Source of the DNA: Gibbula magus
Taxonomy: Eukaryota; Mollusca; Gastropoda; Trochida; Trochidae
Reading direction: 5' to 3'
Length of the DNA stretch: 64,000 bases
NCBI GenBank assembly: GCA_936450465.1
Contig: OW388304.1
Span: forward strand, 7,446,700 to 7,510,699
A program made the position numbers and the translations under genes. Below the pieces are notes generated by a model, which did not search any database, was not told the DNA's origin, and saw only the letters and a list, made by a program, of their open reading frames with translations. The number at the start of each line of letters is the position of its first letter. The stretch's first letter is position 1. Below, in pieces: positions 48,549 through 61,800 of the stretch.

Positions 48549-51500
48549 AGTGAGCATGGCTCACATACCCCCGTAATCTGTTATCCGTATTGAGAATTAT
48601 AGATGTGAAGGGTACTATGTAATAAAAAAAAAAACAGCTTCAAGCATCATAATATTGTCTCAAATAATTTTAGGAACTGACTGTTATTACAAAATTTTAT
48701 TCACCCAGATGTAATATTTTTCAGGTAACTTAATTTTTCCCATTAGAGCATCACACCGGTAATTTGTATCAAGTTCAATTACAGATGGGCTTCATTACTC
48801 CGTAAAAAATAATATTTCCGAACTGGACTGTGAACTCGATGAAGAGTATCATCTGGACTACCTACATGTTAAATTTCATTCACCTAGATGTAATAGTTGC
48901 CGGGAAAAATTGTCCCAATTGGAGCATCACAGCTCTTTTGGTACCAAGTTCAATTTCGGATTCATGGGCCATAACTCCGTAAAAAATATTATTTCGGAAC
49001 TGGTTTTCGAACTCCATGAAGAGTATCATCTGGACTACCTCCATATTAAATTTCAGTCACCTGCATGTAATAGTTTCCGAGAAAACTTGTCCCCATTGGA
49101 GCATCACAGTTCTTTGAGTACTAAGTTAAATTTCGGATTCAAGGGTCATAACTCCGTTAAAAAATAATATTTCGGAACTGGTTTTCGAACTCGATAAAGA
49201 GTATGGTCATGAGTACTCACAACCAAAATTTCATTCACCTAGGTTGAACAGTGTCCGAGAAAACTTGTCCCCATTGAACACAATAAAACTAAGTCCCAAA
49301 AGTGACGTTTCCATGGAAACGACAAAAAATAGAGCCATGGGCTCTGTAGCTCATCAGGATTTCATTAATTTACTATCTAAAGTTGAATATTTAAGTTATT
49401 TAAGTTATTGTTTACAAGCAAAAGATAGGTTCTTAGATCATGACCACTGTGACCCCATTTGGGGTCACGGGGTCACATAATCTACAATTTAGAATCCCCA
49501 TTGGCCAAGGAGTCTGCACACAACTTTTCAGCTCTCTAGACCTTTTGGAACTGGAGAAGAAGATGAAAATAGGTTTTTAAGGATGTGACCCCTGTGACCC
49601 CATTTGGGGTCACAGGGTCACGAAATCTACAATTTAGAATCCCCATTGGCCAAGGAGTCTGCACACAACTTTTCAGCAATCTAGACCTTTTGGAACTGAA
49701 CAGGAAGATGAAAATAGGTTTTTAAGGATGTGACCCATGTGACCCCATTTGGGGTCATTTGGTCACGAAATCTACAATTTAGAATCCCCATTGGCCAAGG
49801 AGTCTGCACACAACTTTTCAGCTCTCTAAACCTTTTGGAACTGAAGAAGAAGATGAAAATAGGTTTTTAAATGGGGTCATGGGGTCACGAAATCTACAAT
49901 TTAGAATCCCCATTGGCCAAGGAGTCTGCACACAACTTTTCAGCACTCTAGACCTTTTGGAACTGAACAGGAAGATCAAAATAGGTTTTTAAGGATGTGA
50001 CCCATGTGACCCCATTTGGGGTCATTTGGTCATGAAATCTACAATTTAGAATCCCCATTGGCAAAGGAGTCTGCACACAACTTTTCAGCTCTCTAAACCT
50101 TTTGGAACTGAAGAAGAAGATGAAAATAGGTTTTTAAGGATGTGACCCCTGTGACCCCATTTGGGGTCATGGGGTCACGAAATCTACAATTTAGAATCCC
50201 CATTGGCCAAGGAGTCTGCACACAACTTTTCAGCTCTCTAAACCTTTTGGAACTGGAGAAGAAGATGAAAATAAGTTATGTAGGACGTGACCCCGGTGAC
50301 CCCATTTGGGGTCATGGGGTCACGAAATCTACAATTTAGAATCCCCATGGGCCAAGGAGTCTGCACACAACTTTTCAGCTCTCTAGACCTTTTGGAACTG
50401 GAGAAGAAGATGAAAATAGGTTTTTAAGGATGTGACCCCTGTGACCCCATTTGGGGTCATTGGGTCACGAAATCTACAATTTAGAATCCCCATTGGCCAA
50501 GGAGTCTGCACACAACTTTTCAGCTCTCTAAACCTTTTGGAACTGAAGAAGAAGATGAAAATAGGTTTTTAAATGGGGTCATGGGGTCACGAAATCTACA
50601 ATTTAGAATCCCCATTGGCCAAGGAGTCTGCACACAACTTTTCAGCACTCTAGACCTTTTGGAACTGAACAGGAAGATGAAAATAGGTTTTTAAGGATGT
50701 GACCCATGTGACCCCATTTGGGGTCATTTGGTCACGAAATCTACAATTTAGAATCCCCATTGGCCAAGGAGTCCGCACACAACTTTTCAGCTCTCTAAAC
50801 CTTTTGGAACTGAAGAAGAAGATGAAAATAGGTTTTTAAGGATGTGACCCCTGTGACCCCATTTGGGGTCATGGGGTCACGAAATCTACAATTTAGAATC
50901 CCCATTGGCCAAGGAGTCTGCACACAACTTTTCAGCTCTCTAAACCTTTTGGAACTGGAGAAGAAGGTGAAAATAAGTTATGAAGGACGTGACCCCGGTG
51001 ACCCCATTTGGGGTCATGGGGTCACGAAATCTACAATTTAGAATCCCCATTGGCCAAGGAGTCTGCACACAACTTTTCAGCTCTCTAAACCTTTTGGAAC
51101 TGAAGAAGAAGATGAAAATAGGTTTTTAAGGATGTGACCCCTGTGACCCCATTTCGGGTCATGGGGTCACGAAATCTACAATTTAAAATCCCCATTGGCA
51201 AAGGAGTCTGCACACAACTTGTCAGCTCTCTAGACCTTTTGGAACTGAAGAAGAAGATGAAAATAGGTTTTTAAGGATGTGACCCCTGTGACCCCATTTG
51301 GGGTCATGGGGTCACGAAATCTACAATTTAGAATCCCCATTGGCCAAGGAGTCTGCACATAAAATTTCAGCTCTGTGGAATTATTGGTTCTGGAGAAGAA
51401 GTCGAAAAAGCGAAAAGTTTACGGATGGACGGATGGACGGACGGATGGACGGACGCTGGACACCATGCCATGCCATAAGCCAATCGGGCCTTTCAGGCCT

Positions 51501-51711
51501 GATGAGCTAAAAATTTAAATCTCAGAAAATTGAAAATTGTCTGTACGAGATTGGAAGAACATGGTTAACAACTGTACAAAGTTTGGTTGATGTACCTTTG
51601 ACGGTTTTTGAGAAAATTGGCCGGACGGAAGGACGGACAGACGGACAGACGGACGGACGGACGGACGGAATGACCGCTATATACCCCTGCTTACTTCGTA
51701 GCGGGGGTATA
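48549..51711. mobile_element. Pearl-like element interrupted by a second one
   Basis: Begins GTGAGCATGGCTCAC followed by ATACCCCCG and holds about three 177-bp repeats (GAGCATCAC at 48745, 48921 and 49098). It resumes after the insertion at 51516 and ends with an ACGG microsatellite and the hairpin TATACCCCTGC...GCGGGGGTATA (to 51711). The insert is the 49324-51515 element. Confidence 0.55.
49324..51515. mobile_element. Second pearl-like element with 145-bp array (nested)
   Basis: Same ends as the 11831-14219 element and about 13-14 core units. A segment including 50142-50339 recurs 702 bp later (50844-51041), so blocks of units have duplicated. Some units are shortened, with TTTTTAAATGGGGTCATGGGG joining two units directly. 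Confidence 0.75.
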
Positions 51712-51915
51712 ATTAATGTTTCTTTTATTGTACTGTCTAGCCCTAAGGAAAGCAATCAAGATGATCAAACAACATCAAATGCTAGGTTTCTCGAAATACA
51801 TGTCATATTTTGTTTGCAACTATGTTTCGAAGTTTAATTAAATACGATTTAGAGAGTTTATACAGCATGGTGACTGACCATTCCATCATGGTATCATAAT
51901 CAAAACTCTACTCTT

Positions 51916-52063
51916 GATGAAGAAGACAAATATTTATGGATGATCAACTTCTTTATTAACAATAGCGACGTTTCGGTATAGATCCTTATACCGTTATCAA
52001 GCATCAAACGTCGCTATTGTTAATAAAGAAGTTGATCATCCATAAATATTTGTCTTCTTCATC
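51916..52063. repeat. Perfect long inverted repeat (58-bp arms)
   Basis: Arms 51916-51973 and 52006-52063 are exact complements (GATGAAGAAGACAAATATTT at the outer edge). The 32-base spacer contains a smaller GGTATAGATCCTTATACC hairpin. It is a foldback element or very young MITE. Confidence 0.85.
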
Positions 52064-52834
52064 ACACCAACTTCTAGAATGTCTCTAAAACAGTTTCTAC
52101 TCTTGGTGTTTATGCATCCGTTACATCAGTCAGATCACTTGAACTGCCTTCGAGCGACCATTTTAATATGAAGACTTTCAAATGGCCGCTTGAAAGGAAA
52201 TGGACTCACGTGGTTAAACCGAACCATGTATATTCGTTTTAGATCTCTTTTTATTGACCCAGGAGTGTTATTTAGCCATTGTTAACACTTATTTCCATTT
52301 CGTGAATGTACTTTATTTCAGTAAGAAAATCGTGCTACGGTGCCTTTAAAATGTATAAATGGTAGGAATGTATGCTTAGTAAGAAACTATTGAAAGCTAC
52401 CATAAAGTTACATCAACCGTAAAGCAGACTAACGTAGAATAACGCAATAAACGTATGGTTACAAGGAGTCCACATGATGACTGAAGACAAGCTATTCAAA
52501 CTATCAATTTAGAATATCTGAAGTGTGAAGTATTCATCATCATTCATAAATATCATACGTTACAAATAAATCATAATATGATACTTTTCTAATCACAAAT
52601 GTAATCAAAACAATCAAGAGTTAGAAATGTAGAATTTTTTCATCCATTCTTCGCATCCTGTTGCCCGTATGTAACAGACCACGACTACGCACTGGTTCAT
52701 TATCGTGCACTGTTAAGGCCTGCATGAAGTGAAACTTATATAAACATCCAATCTGAACATGTTGGGAAAACGTATCTATAAAGACATTAAAAAGTGGAAA
52801 TAGACGAAAAAACAAAACGAATGATTGAATTCAA

Positions 52835-53066
52835 TATGGTTAACATCGGAAGATTGCATATTTATGTATGAACAAAAACAATAGCATGTTGTAATGCTCA
52901 ACATCTTAACACGTCTTAACATTTCCTCGAGGCAATTCACGAACATGATTGAAAGACAATGACTGATTTGGATGTCAATACACTGACGTGTCAAGATGTT
53001 GAGCATTACAACATGTTATTGTTTTTGTTCATACATAAATATGCAATCTTCCGAATGTTAACCATA
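52835..53066. repeat. Long inverted repeat (about 83-bp arms)
   Basis: TATGGTTAACAT...GGAAGATTGCATATTTATG at the left is matched in reverse complement at 52986-53066 with a few mismatches. The spacer is about 70 bp and there is no coding frame. Likely a foldback element. Confidence 0.8.
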
Positions 53067-53494
53067 CTTCAAAAGACCGATATACTGGTCGAAATGAGCT
53101 CATCGTATTGTATTAAAGAAGATTGATCCAGTCAAAACCATCTGATGTTTACTATTTTCTATATATAACCTTACTTCACGTGAGAAGCAACTCATCTTAT
53201 TTATTTGTTTACAAGTCTTTTCAACAGTGTGGAGCATTTTCAACATGGCGAATATATAGGTAGCTTAAACAATGTACAATAGACTTTGATTGATTGGTAA
53301 GTGACAAGTGGTTAGCTTGATTAGCACACAATAAACTATTTACGAGGGATTAAAATTTGAGTAATTGCAGGTCTCACATCCTGGCACACAGTCAATGAAT
53401 TGACCATTTGTTTCAATTGCATAATTGACATTTCTAGCATACATGTAGTTTCGGGGAGTATAAGATTTTGTGCTTCTTGAAAAATGTCTTCTTA

Positions 53495-54087
53495 TACAAT
53501 CAGATTTACTCCAAAGACTTTTTTCATGGTGTTTGGAGAGGAATCTAAAGAGGTGTTATTAAAGTCAATGTTTGCTGTTTTTGTTGATGACACAGTGGTT
53601 TGGTCGGTTGCACTTGTGTTGGTTTGGTCTAAGTCCTCAGTAGATGATAATACTGGGGATTGATTCATCCCCTCTATTGAGAAGGACCCATCTGATTCGT
53701 AGTGATGACAATCAGTTTGATCCATATATTTGTCTCTGTTTGGAACTGCAAGTTGTCTTCTGTTACGATTTCCCCTCTCCTTGCGAACTCCGTGGTTTCC
53801 GACCTGCTTACTTCAGTTGTATGCAATGTTTCCTTTCTTCTTCTGTACATTTGATTGTCTTGTCAAAGGCAGATTTATTAACCAATCGTCTTTCTTCATC
53901 CACAATTTAACACTTTTATTTTCTTCCCTTATAATGTCATTCTTCCAGATTTCCAACAGTTTATCCTGCAAGGAATCACTGGAGGCATTTGTAACACAAC
54001 TTTTTTTTTTCATAAAACTTAAATCTGGCGAAATTGCTATAAGGCTAAGTTTAACGCCGCTCCAGTTGAACAAGTGAAACAAGCTGG
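53495..54087 (-). pseudogene. Unrecognised coding stretch with one in-frame TGA
   Basis: A minus-strand frame after a good acceptor (TTTTTTTCTGTTTCCAG) reads about 195 codons with a single TGA between KKKGNIAYN and SKQVGNHGVRKERGN. Composition looks coding (charged, Ser/Thr-rich tail with STEDLDQTN). No known family recognised. It could be a decayed exon of a gene or part of a transposon ORF. Confidence 0.3.
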
Positions 54088-56149
54088 AAACAGAAAAAAA
54101 TTGCAATAAAATGATATGAGAACTAAAACAAGAGATACACCTGTAGAAATGATCAATGATTTTATTGGAAATTGTCAAATACTAATCAGAAGAGGATTAT
54201 GATTTTTTAAACTATGTTTTGATTTAAAAAATACTTAAATACTGAGTGTGTGATCAAAGATATGTTTTTATTTTATTTTAATAATAACCATAATACGGGT
54301 ATTTAAAGTCATGGCTGGATTTCATCAATCACTCAATTTGATTTCCAAAAAGACCACTCACCTCAGTGGATAAATAGTCTTTTAAATTGAATTTTAAAAA
54401 GAGCAAATTTGTGCATGCAACACATTGATTATTGCAACAAAACACAGTTGTCTAAATGGCTGAATCCTTAATAAAGTTGTTGAAATCAGTCTAGCGTGAG
54501 TCGCCATGACAGCAGGAAATCACGTGACCCATTCAATTCACTGTTCCGCCTTTGGCTGCACGATCGGCGGATGTTAAAAAATCTTCGTATGTTAAAAAAA
54601 CTTCCGAACCCACGTGCGATCTTCATTTTCTTGATCAGCCAATGTATCAATCTTTCCCTTCGCACGGCCATCGATAATCGAGATGCCATCTTGTTCCTTT
54701 TTGTCATTATCGTACTAGCATCGTCTGTCAATCGGTACAATCGCCAAATTATTAACTACACGACTATATCTACAATCCTCGTGATACCTGCGTATAACCA
54801 TTGTTTAGCATTACGATGCTACCACGATGGAACTTAGCAATGATATATTCACATATGTATATATTTATATACGATATCTATATGAATACATTCCAATTCC
54901 ATGTTTAATATAATGCATGATTATATACATGTATGTAATGAGTATTTTTTAGTACAGATGCGATATTCAGATGCATGTATACGTATCCCTCCGTTGTAAA
55001 TATAAGTTACTATATTTTTAATACTCATTGTGATATATAGAGGTATTGTTACATATATTACAGGTCATAATATGTAATCTATGTCTCATATTAACATAAA
55101 CCTTTTGATGTAGTAAATGCCCTCGTCACCTAGTCAATACGACATGGTATAATCACCATGTGCAATCTTGCAAAGTATGATCGCAGTCGCGTTGCCTTCT
55201 TATGACTTCGGTCATCTTCGTGTAACTTTCGTATGGCCTTCGCTTTTGAAATCTGCCCTATGGTCCCGATGGACAGGCGAAGGCAAATACGACGATGATA
55301 CGAATCATACGATGTCATCTCGATAGACGTACGAAGGGCACGATGAGGACACGAATGCACCACGAAACTAACATGTCAAATAGTTTGCTCCTCTCCCGAG
55401 AAGAAGAACTCCGCAGATGACCAAACGAATGCTGAAGATGCATTTACGAAAGGCCCGATTGCTTACGATCCTTTGGAACATTTTAAAATAGGTGTTTCAA
55501 TCTTTTGTCAAATTCGGCTCAAGAACCACAGGAAGTAAACACGAAATAAATCATTTGCAATGTTCATGTACACTCAACCGCAAAAGAAATGTCACCATAC
55601 AAAATACAAGATTATTTAACCCAAGAGTGATAAACAGGAGTGAAACAGAGATACATCATGCCTTCAGAAGCCAACTCAGCTAAAATTTCAAAATACTTCT
55701 GAGAAACACACTTTTTAAGAAATTGTAATGTCGAATCCCCTTCAACTAGACGAGATAGTAGAGACAAAAGTTCAAGAAGGTTATTTCTGTCGACAAATCA
55801 TTCATTAACTAAATTTCTACATTACATGAATTTTTAACTTGAATGCCAAGCATATTCAGCTCAAAAATGCTATTTTGAAAAAGCAATGTCAGCACCCAAA
55901 ATCTACTTGAACAGACATAGAAATAAAAGTACCATAACTTTGATGTATGAAATTTAGGTTACCTCTTTACAAATCATAACCCTATTGAAAGCATTCAAAA
56001 TCACTTTTCTTCGCCGGCAGTATTTTCTTGTTGACATTGTTGAAAATTTGGCAACATTTCTTTTGCGTTTGAGTGGATAGTTTAATTAAGAAGAAAAGTC
56101 TAAGCAATTTAATTGTTCCTTGCATATATGTAAATTTTAAATCTGAGAC
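54088..56149. other. Intergenic
   Basis: Overlapping chance frames on both strands at 54486-54837 and one at 55130-55363, with no recognised family. 55860-56030 is a dispersed repeat shared with 27470-27640. Confidence 0.35.
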
Positions 56150-56467
56150 CCACTTTGAGAAAAATGTCAAGGTCACCAAAATCTAATCAGCCCTTTGTCT
56201 TTTCTTGGAGAAGCTATGTGTAAGATTTTAAGAGAATCCAGTCAATGGTTCTTCAGATATCCCACAAGTCTCGTTGTGACCTTGAAATGAAGGTCAAGGT
56301 CACAAACCTCTGTTGGAACATTACTCTCCCTATGATGGACCCATATGAATAGAATCCAGTGATTAGTTTTTGAGTTATTCCATTTCATACGTACGTACGG
56401 ACGGACGGACACAGTCGAATACTATATCCCCCACTTCGGGCTTAACTCACGGCAGGGGATAATAATT
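56150..56467. repeat. Pearl-like 3' end
   Basis: Repeated AAGGTCAAGGTCAC phrases, then ACGTACGTACGGACGGACGG and CTATATCCCCCACTTCGGG...GGCAGGGGATA, the microsatellite plus terminal hairpin seen in the other elements. The 5' end was not identified. Confidence 0.45.
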
Positions 56468-56960
56468 AGAAGTATAGTCCTCATTACATGTACAAATGAA
56501 CACTTTTTTAAATTCTGACTGCTACTCTCTCGATGACATACATTTAAGTTGCAATACTGCAATTTCGATGAAACATTTACAGATCACTGGTGTGGATCTA
56601 TTCCAGTGTTTCAATCTGTCAGTTGAGATATGAACATCCTCATCTTGTTAGTGATCCACTGAAATATATTATTTCAATCTGAACAAGCAGACAGAGTTGA
56701 CTATATTCCCCGTCAAGTGGATCTTTTAAACACGGAAAATAAAATGAAGAAGTTGAAAATTCCAAAATGCATATCTAGACCTGATGATAGTTTCACATAC
56801 CGAGTTTCGTTGCACTATGCCTTACAGTTTATGAGTTCCGCTTCGGAAACGATAGTTTAAGTTGCCTTTCCATGGAAACGGTTACACGCTAAAATTAAAA
56901 TTCCGAAGAAGTTGATAATACCAAACGCATACAGGCTCGGGAGGAAATATGGATACGCGT

Positions 56961-56961
56961 A

Positions 56962-57003
<42 letters not shown>

Positions 57004-57029
57004 AGGCTTTTCACCCAGAATTTTGTGTA

Positions 57030-57067
<38 letters not shown>

Positions 57068-57085
57068 AGGCTTTTCACCCAGAAT
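56961..57085. repeat. Two TA microsatellites in a 64-bp duplication
   Basis: (TA)n tracts at about 56965-56997 and 57033-57062 are each followed by AAACAAGGCTTTTCACCCAG, so the tract plus flank has been duplicated. Confidence 0.8.
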
Positions 57086-57239
57086 TTTGTTTCCGATATA
57101 AATGTTGTTTTTAACATAACCGTTGAGGGCCATTGTACTATGAAATGCTATATATGAAGATAATGGTATTACATGAACATCAACAGCTAAATTCTAAAAT
57201 TCCACATTTAGTCAGAGCATCTCAAAACAAAACACAAAA

Positions 57240-58821
57240 TCATATAGCATTCACTTTTATTGGGTTATCTAGAGAAACATTCTCCCTTAATAGGGCCCAT
57301 TTCTCATTATAATGCAATCTTTGGTTTATTGTTTATCACTGTAAATATACATAAATAAAACACAATCACAAATCATCAAAACATGAACAAAGTATCAGGA
57401 AGCACATGTTAACAACAAAATATTTAAAGTTTAAAGTTTTAGTGAGCTTTGGTAATAAAAGACTACATGTTTATGTTAAGCGAGTTCATTACACATAAGA
57501 AAAGGTTAAGTAAAGCCATTGAATAAATCAAATCTACTTCAGAAAAACACATATATATTAAATGCAATATTCTTCCTATTAGGCTCTGAAAATTTAATAA
57601 GGTGTATATCTAGGACTCTTTCAGATATGATAAGAATTTCAACCAAACTATTTGCATTCTGATTCATGAGACCAGTAACATAACGTAACACAGCACACGA
57701 CAAAATGTGATAATCTAGTATATGACCTATAAGCAATACTGCTGACAGTGGGAAAATATATATGCACCTGAGAGTTGATACTTAAACAGTTGCTGTTAGA
57801 TCTGGAAAGATAAACAACTACCAAACATATTGGAATAGTTCAGCATTGTATGAAATAGTTCTCCACCACAACCAATAATGTACCTGGTAACTTCTTATAT
57901 AAGCTTGTAAATTTTGAAAAATGTTCTTTTATCTGTCATTTTAATTTGACTTACTTACTTTCAGACTGGTGAGTTTTCATGCACTAATATATTTTAAACA
58001 CTAAAATCAGACAAACTACTCAATGTTGAGGTAGCAGAAAGCAAACTGAGCCCTACACTAAACATGTAGTTGAGAGGTAAGGAAAGGCTTGTGAAAATCA
58101 TTCAATACAGCACCATTGCAAAGTTAATAGTAGACAAGTTTTCTGATGAACAATGAATCCTCCAAATGTAAAATGATCACAAGAAAAGCAAGACGGTATT
58201 ATCAAACCTCAACATGTGGCTTAGGAGACCCTCAGAGTCAGCCAGGTGGAAGATTAATATTGTCAAGGTATTGTAACTCTCACGCCAGAGTGCCAATTTA
58301 CTGTTAACAGCAAACTAGGTAATATTCATTCTTTCAAATTCAATCAGTTGGTATGAACTAATTTTGGAATACCATTATCAAGTTAATACCCAATCATTAA
58401 TAATATGACATATGAATAATCCTACTCTAAATATTCAAATACCATAATGAATCTCTTAGTGTATTTGAAATTTAATCGCATAGAGTGCCTCTCTTCAAGT
58501 AAGGATCGTACATAATGTTTCTCCTTTTCAAACAATTTAGCAGCTGACATGTTAAACCTTCATAAAAGAGTACCATTTAATATTAAGTTAAAGAAAATAA
58601 TTATTTATATGAAATAAGTATGAATATTTTAGATTTCAGAACCTTTTGTATGAAAAAAATGACTTTTTGGTCATATCACACCATTCTTTAAGTTCTCTAA
58701 ATGAATACTTTAAAATGAAAATATTTGACATGAACAGCAAAAAATATTCAGAATATTCTTGTAAGAGATTATTGCTGGATGACTCTTTTGCCACATGGAA
58801 TAAAGAGTTACTTCCCCTTTC
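57240..58821 (-). other. Probable 3' UTR of the aldo-keto reductase gene
   Basis: About 1.6 kb of AT-rich sequence follows the stop with no recognisable transposon. Minus-strand AATAAA words occur at 57256-57261 and near 57325, either of which could be the polyadenylation signal. The extent is a guess. Confidence 0.3.
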
Positions 58822-61800
58822 CTAGAACTCTTCATCAAATGGGTAATACTTGTGTCCTATAGCTCTGAAATTATAAAATATCATTACATTATCATTCAAA
58901 ACAAATTTGCATTAACATGTGAACTAAGTAGTGTCACATGATTCTCAGTGGCCAATTGACAGGAATAACAAGAGAATTAGTGAGCACAGCTCACTCATAT
59001 ACCCCCGCTTTTAATATTCAATGTTTAGTCTTCTGTACAAACAAACCACAGCAGTACTATGAAAGCAGAGTATATGTGTTTTCACAGTAAGTACGTCTTC
59101 ATAGATACACTTGTAAGAGTGCTTTAAAAGTAAAAGTTGAAAAATCAAGAATATTTGCATAAATTATGGAAATGAGGATATGAAACATACAAAATACAAA
59201 ATAGTGATTATATGTACCAAGTTTCGAAACAATTGAACAAATAGTGTTTGAGTTATGAGTGGAACAAAGTGTGTAAAAGATGAAGTGGAAATACTAAGAA
59301 AATATGCATAAATTATGCAAATGAGGGTATGAAACATACAAAGGGCAGATATACACATCATAGTGATCATATGTTTCAAGTTTTGTAATATTTGAACAAT
59401 TAGTGTCTGAGTTATGAGCAGAACAAGAAGTGTAAATTGCAAAGTAAAAAGGAACAGAGAAAATTTGCATAAATTATGCAAATGAGGGTATGAAACATAC
59501 AAAAGGCAGATGTTCACATCATGGTGATTGTACATATCAAGTTTCGTAAAATTTGAACAACTAGTGTCTGAGTTATGAGCGGAACAAAAACATTCCGGAC
59601 GGACGGACGTGCTGACCGCTATATACCCCCGACTACGTCATAGCGGGGGTATAAAAACTTGTTAACAAAATGATTAATCACTGATTGGTAACAAGATGAC
59701 AATAGGTTATCCTAGGCTATTAATGTATTAGCAGATCCAATTTTCTCCACAAGTCATAGCTCATGCCAGTCTCCATCACTGGCTAATTTAAGCCTTGCTG
59801 CCAGTTGCTACCTTTTCCGTGCTACCTTGTCAGCACATGTACATGTCATGTCAATTCATGTGCAGTGTGGTGTTAGATTCTGGCTAGCACAAGTATGACT
59901 TGCAGGGAAAGTTGTTGCTGTTCAAGCGTTTATTATATATGACTCAAGAGTCAATGAACTGACTGAAGAGAAATTATTGAGAATAGCATTAATGAAAGTA
60001 CAGTCTTTTGCAAACACCTAACTTGCATGCATGTCATGGTACACTTTATCTATCTATCAATCAAATAGAAATCCATTTCACATGCCGAATAAGCCATCAA
60101 AGCTCACTATCAAAATATGATCATTCTATTCATGAAAATTAGGAATTTAAAGATAAATTTCTACTTACATTTGTTCATCATATACTCTAAAGTTGAAATT
60201 CAATCCATATAATTTCTCCATATCTTCCTGACTTAGTTCAAAATCAAATATCTGGAAAAAGATTATCAAATAATATTTTAAAATAATTAGCAATTTTTTC
60301 AAGGTATTTCCAGATAAATTCTAAAATTAACCATTAAAGGGGCAGTAGCACGTTTTTTCGCTGAAATAAGTCTATGAAATGTATTTCAAAAATAATGTTA
60401 CCAATAGAAAAACACCCTTCTCTCTTCGGAAAATCAAGTTAAAAATGAGTGTACATGGTTCCAGTCATGGGTACCGTTTTTGTCATTCAAAATAATAAAA
60501 TGTTCACAATAAAATGGCCGCCATGCAATTTTTGCTTAATACGCAACACCATTATTGCCACTACGAATAATTGGTTTGTGTAATAAAATGCTTTACCCTC
60601 TAAAGTAAATATAAATGACATAAGCTATAATTATAAATGGGAAATTTGAAAAATATAAAATTCACAAAAAACGTGCCACTGCCCCATTAACATAAAGAAC
60701 GTTTAACAGTAAGAATTATAAAGAAAAATATTACTATATTAAAACACTATAAATATCCAAACTCTAAGTTTGTTACGAACATCCGATACATGCATGAAGT
60801 GAAAGCAGTGACTGTGTTCTGGGTGTGCGGAATGTTTTATTACTGTGCGGCTTGCACCTGCTATTTCAAGGGAACATGTTCCGCACATCCAGAACAGTGT
60901 TCGGAGTCACTCCTTTCACTTCTGACAGGTATCGGACGTCCAGACTACGAAAGAAGCAGGCCTTTGGATATGTCAGACTCTTAATTCATTTGAGAACAAA
61001 AAGCATTTTTCATGCTGTTAACCACAGAGACCCATCTCAGCAATGTATGGTGACATATGCTAGGTGGTTGTGATTGGTACAACATGTTTTGTTCAATGAC
61101 TAATATTTTCACATTTAACCAATGATATGGAAAACAGTCCAGAATCAAAGGAAAGAGAACTTTTTTGCTAGGATGTATTTTTTCAATGAACATTTTGGGG
61201 GTTGGGATTTCAAGATAAGTACAATTGATTACATGTTACATAAGAACTATCACATGGTTACAGATAAAAGGCAAAACCCTTTGAAAATGAATTGATACCT
61301 GTAAGTTTTCCACAATTCTTGTCTGGTTTGCACTTTTAGGGATAACAGCCAAGCCTTGCTGGACTAAAAATCTAAGGCACACCTGAAAAACATCAATTCA
61401 ACATCTATCCAATCGTAAGTATCAGTCAGTTAAGAGAGATGTCAGTTAAGAAAGATGTTGGATAGAAGTCAGCTTCTCAAATGATGGAAGATACTTTTAG
61501 GATGAAATGAATATGTGGGGTTCCACTTCCACTGTAGCATAAGAGGGATGTCTGATGTGAGAGTTCAGTGTATACCACAAAAGTACAGTACCTGAGCAGG
61601 GGATTTGTTTAATCTTGTGGCAATGTCCTGGATGGCTGCCTCTTCAAGAAGTGCTGTTTTTCTCTCTGGTCTAGAAAAAATATCACTATTAACTATTGTT
61701 GCCAATTTCAAAAATATTCTTCAATGAGAGAGACAAACCAAGTCAAAAGATGTGAAAGAAGGTTCACTTCAGTACCATATTTGACATTTTTTCATTTGAC

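Noticed and set aside
49463..51041. Open frames such as MTPVTPFGVMGSRNLQF...
   Set aside because: They are the 145-bp minisatellite read in frame, repeated wherever the array occurs.
54486..54837. Overlapping 84- and 113-codon frames on opposite strands
   Set aside because: No recognised motif, no splice context, and each is the shadow of the other.
56857..57157. Frames rich in IYIYIY on both strands
   Set aside because: Translation of the TA microsatellite.
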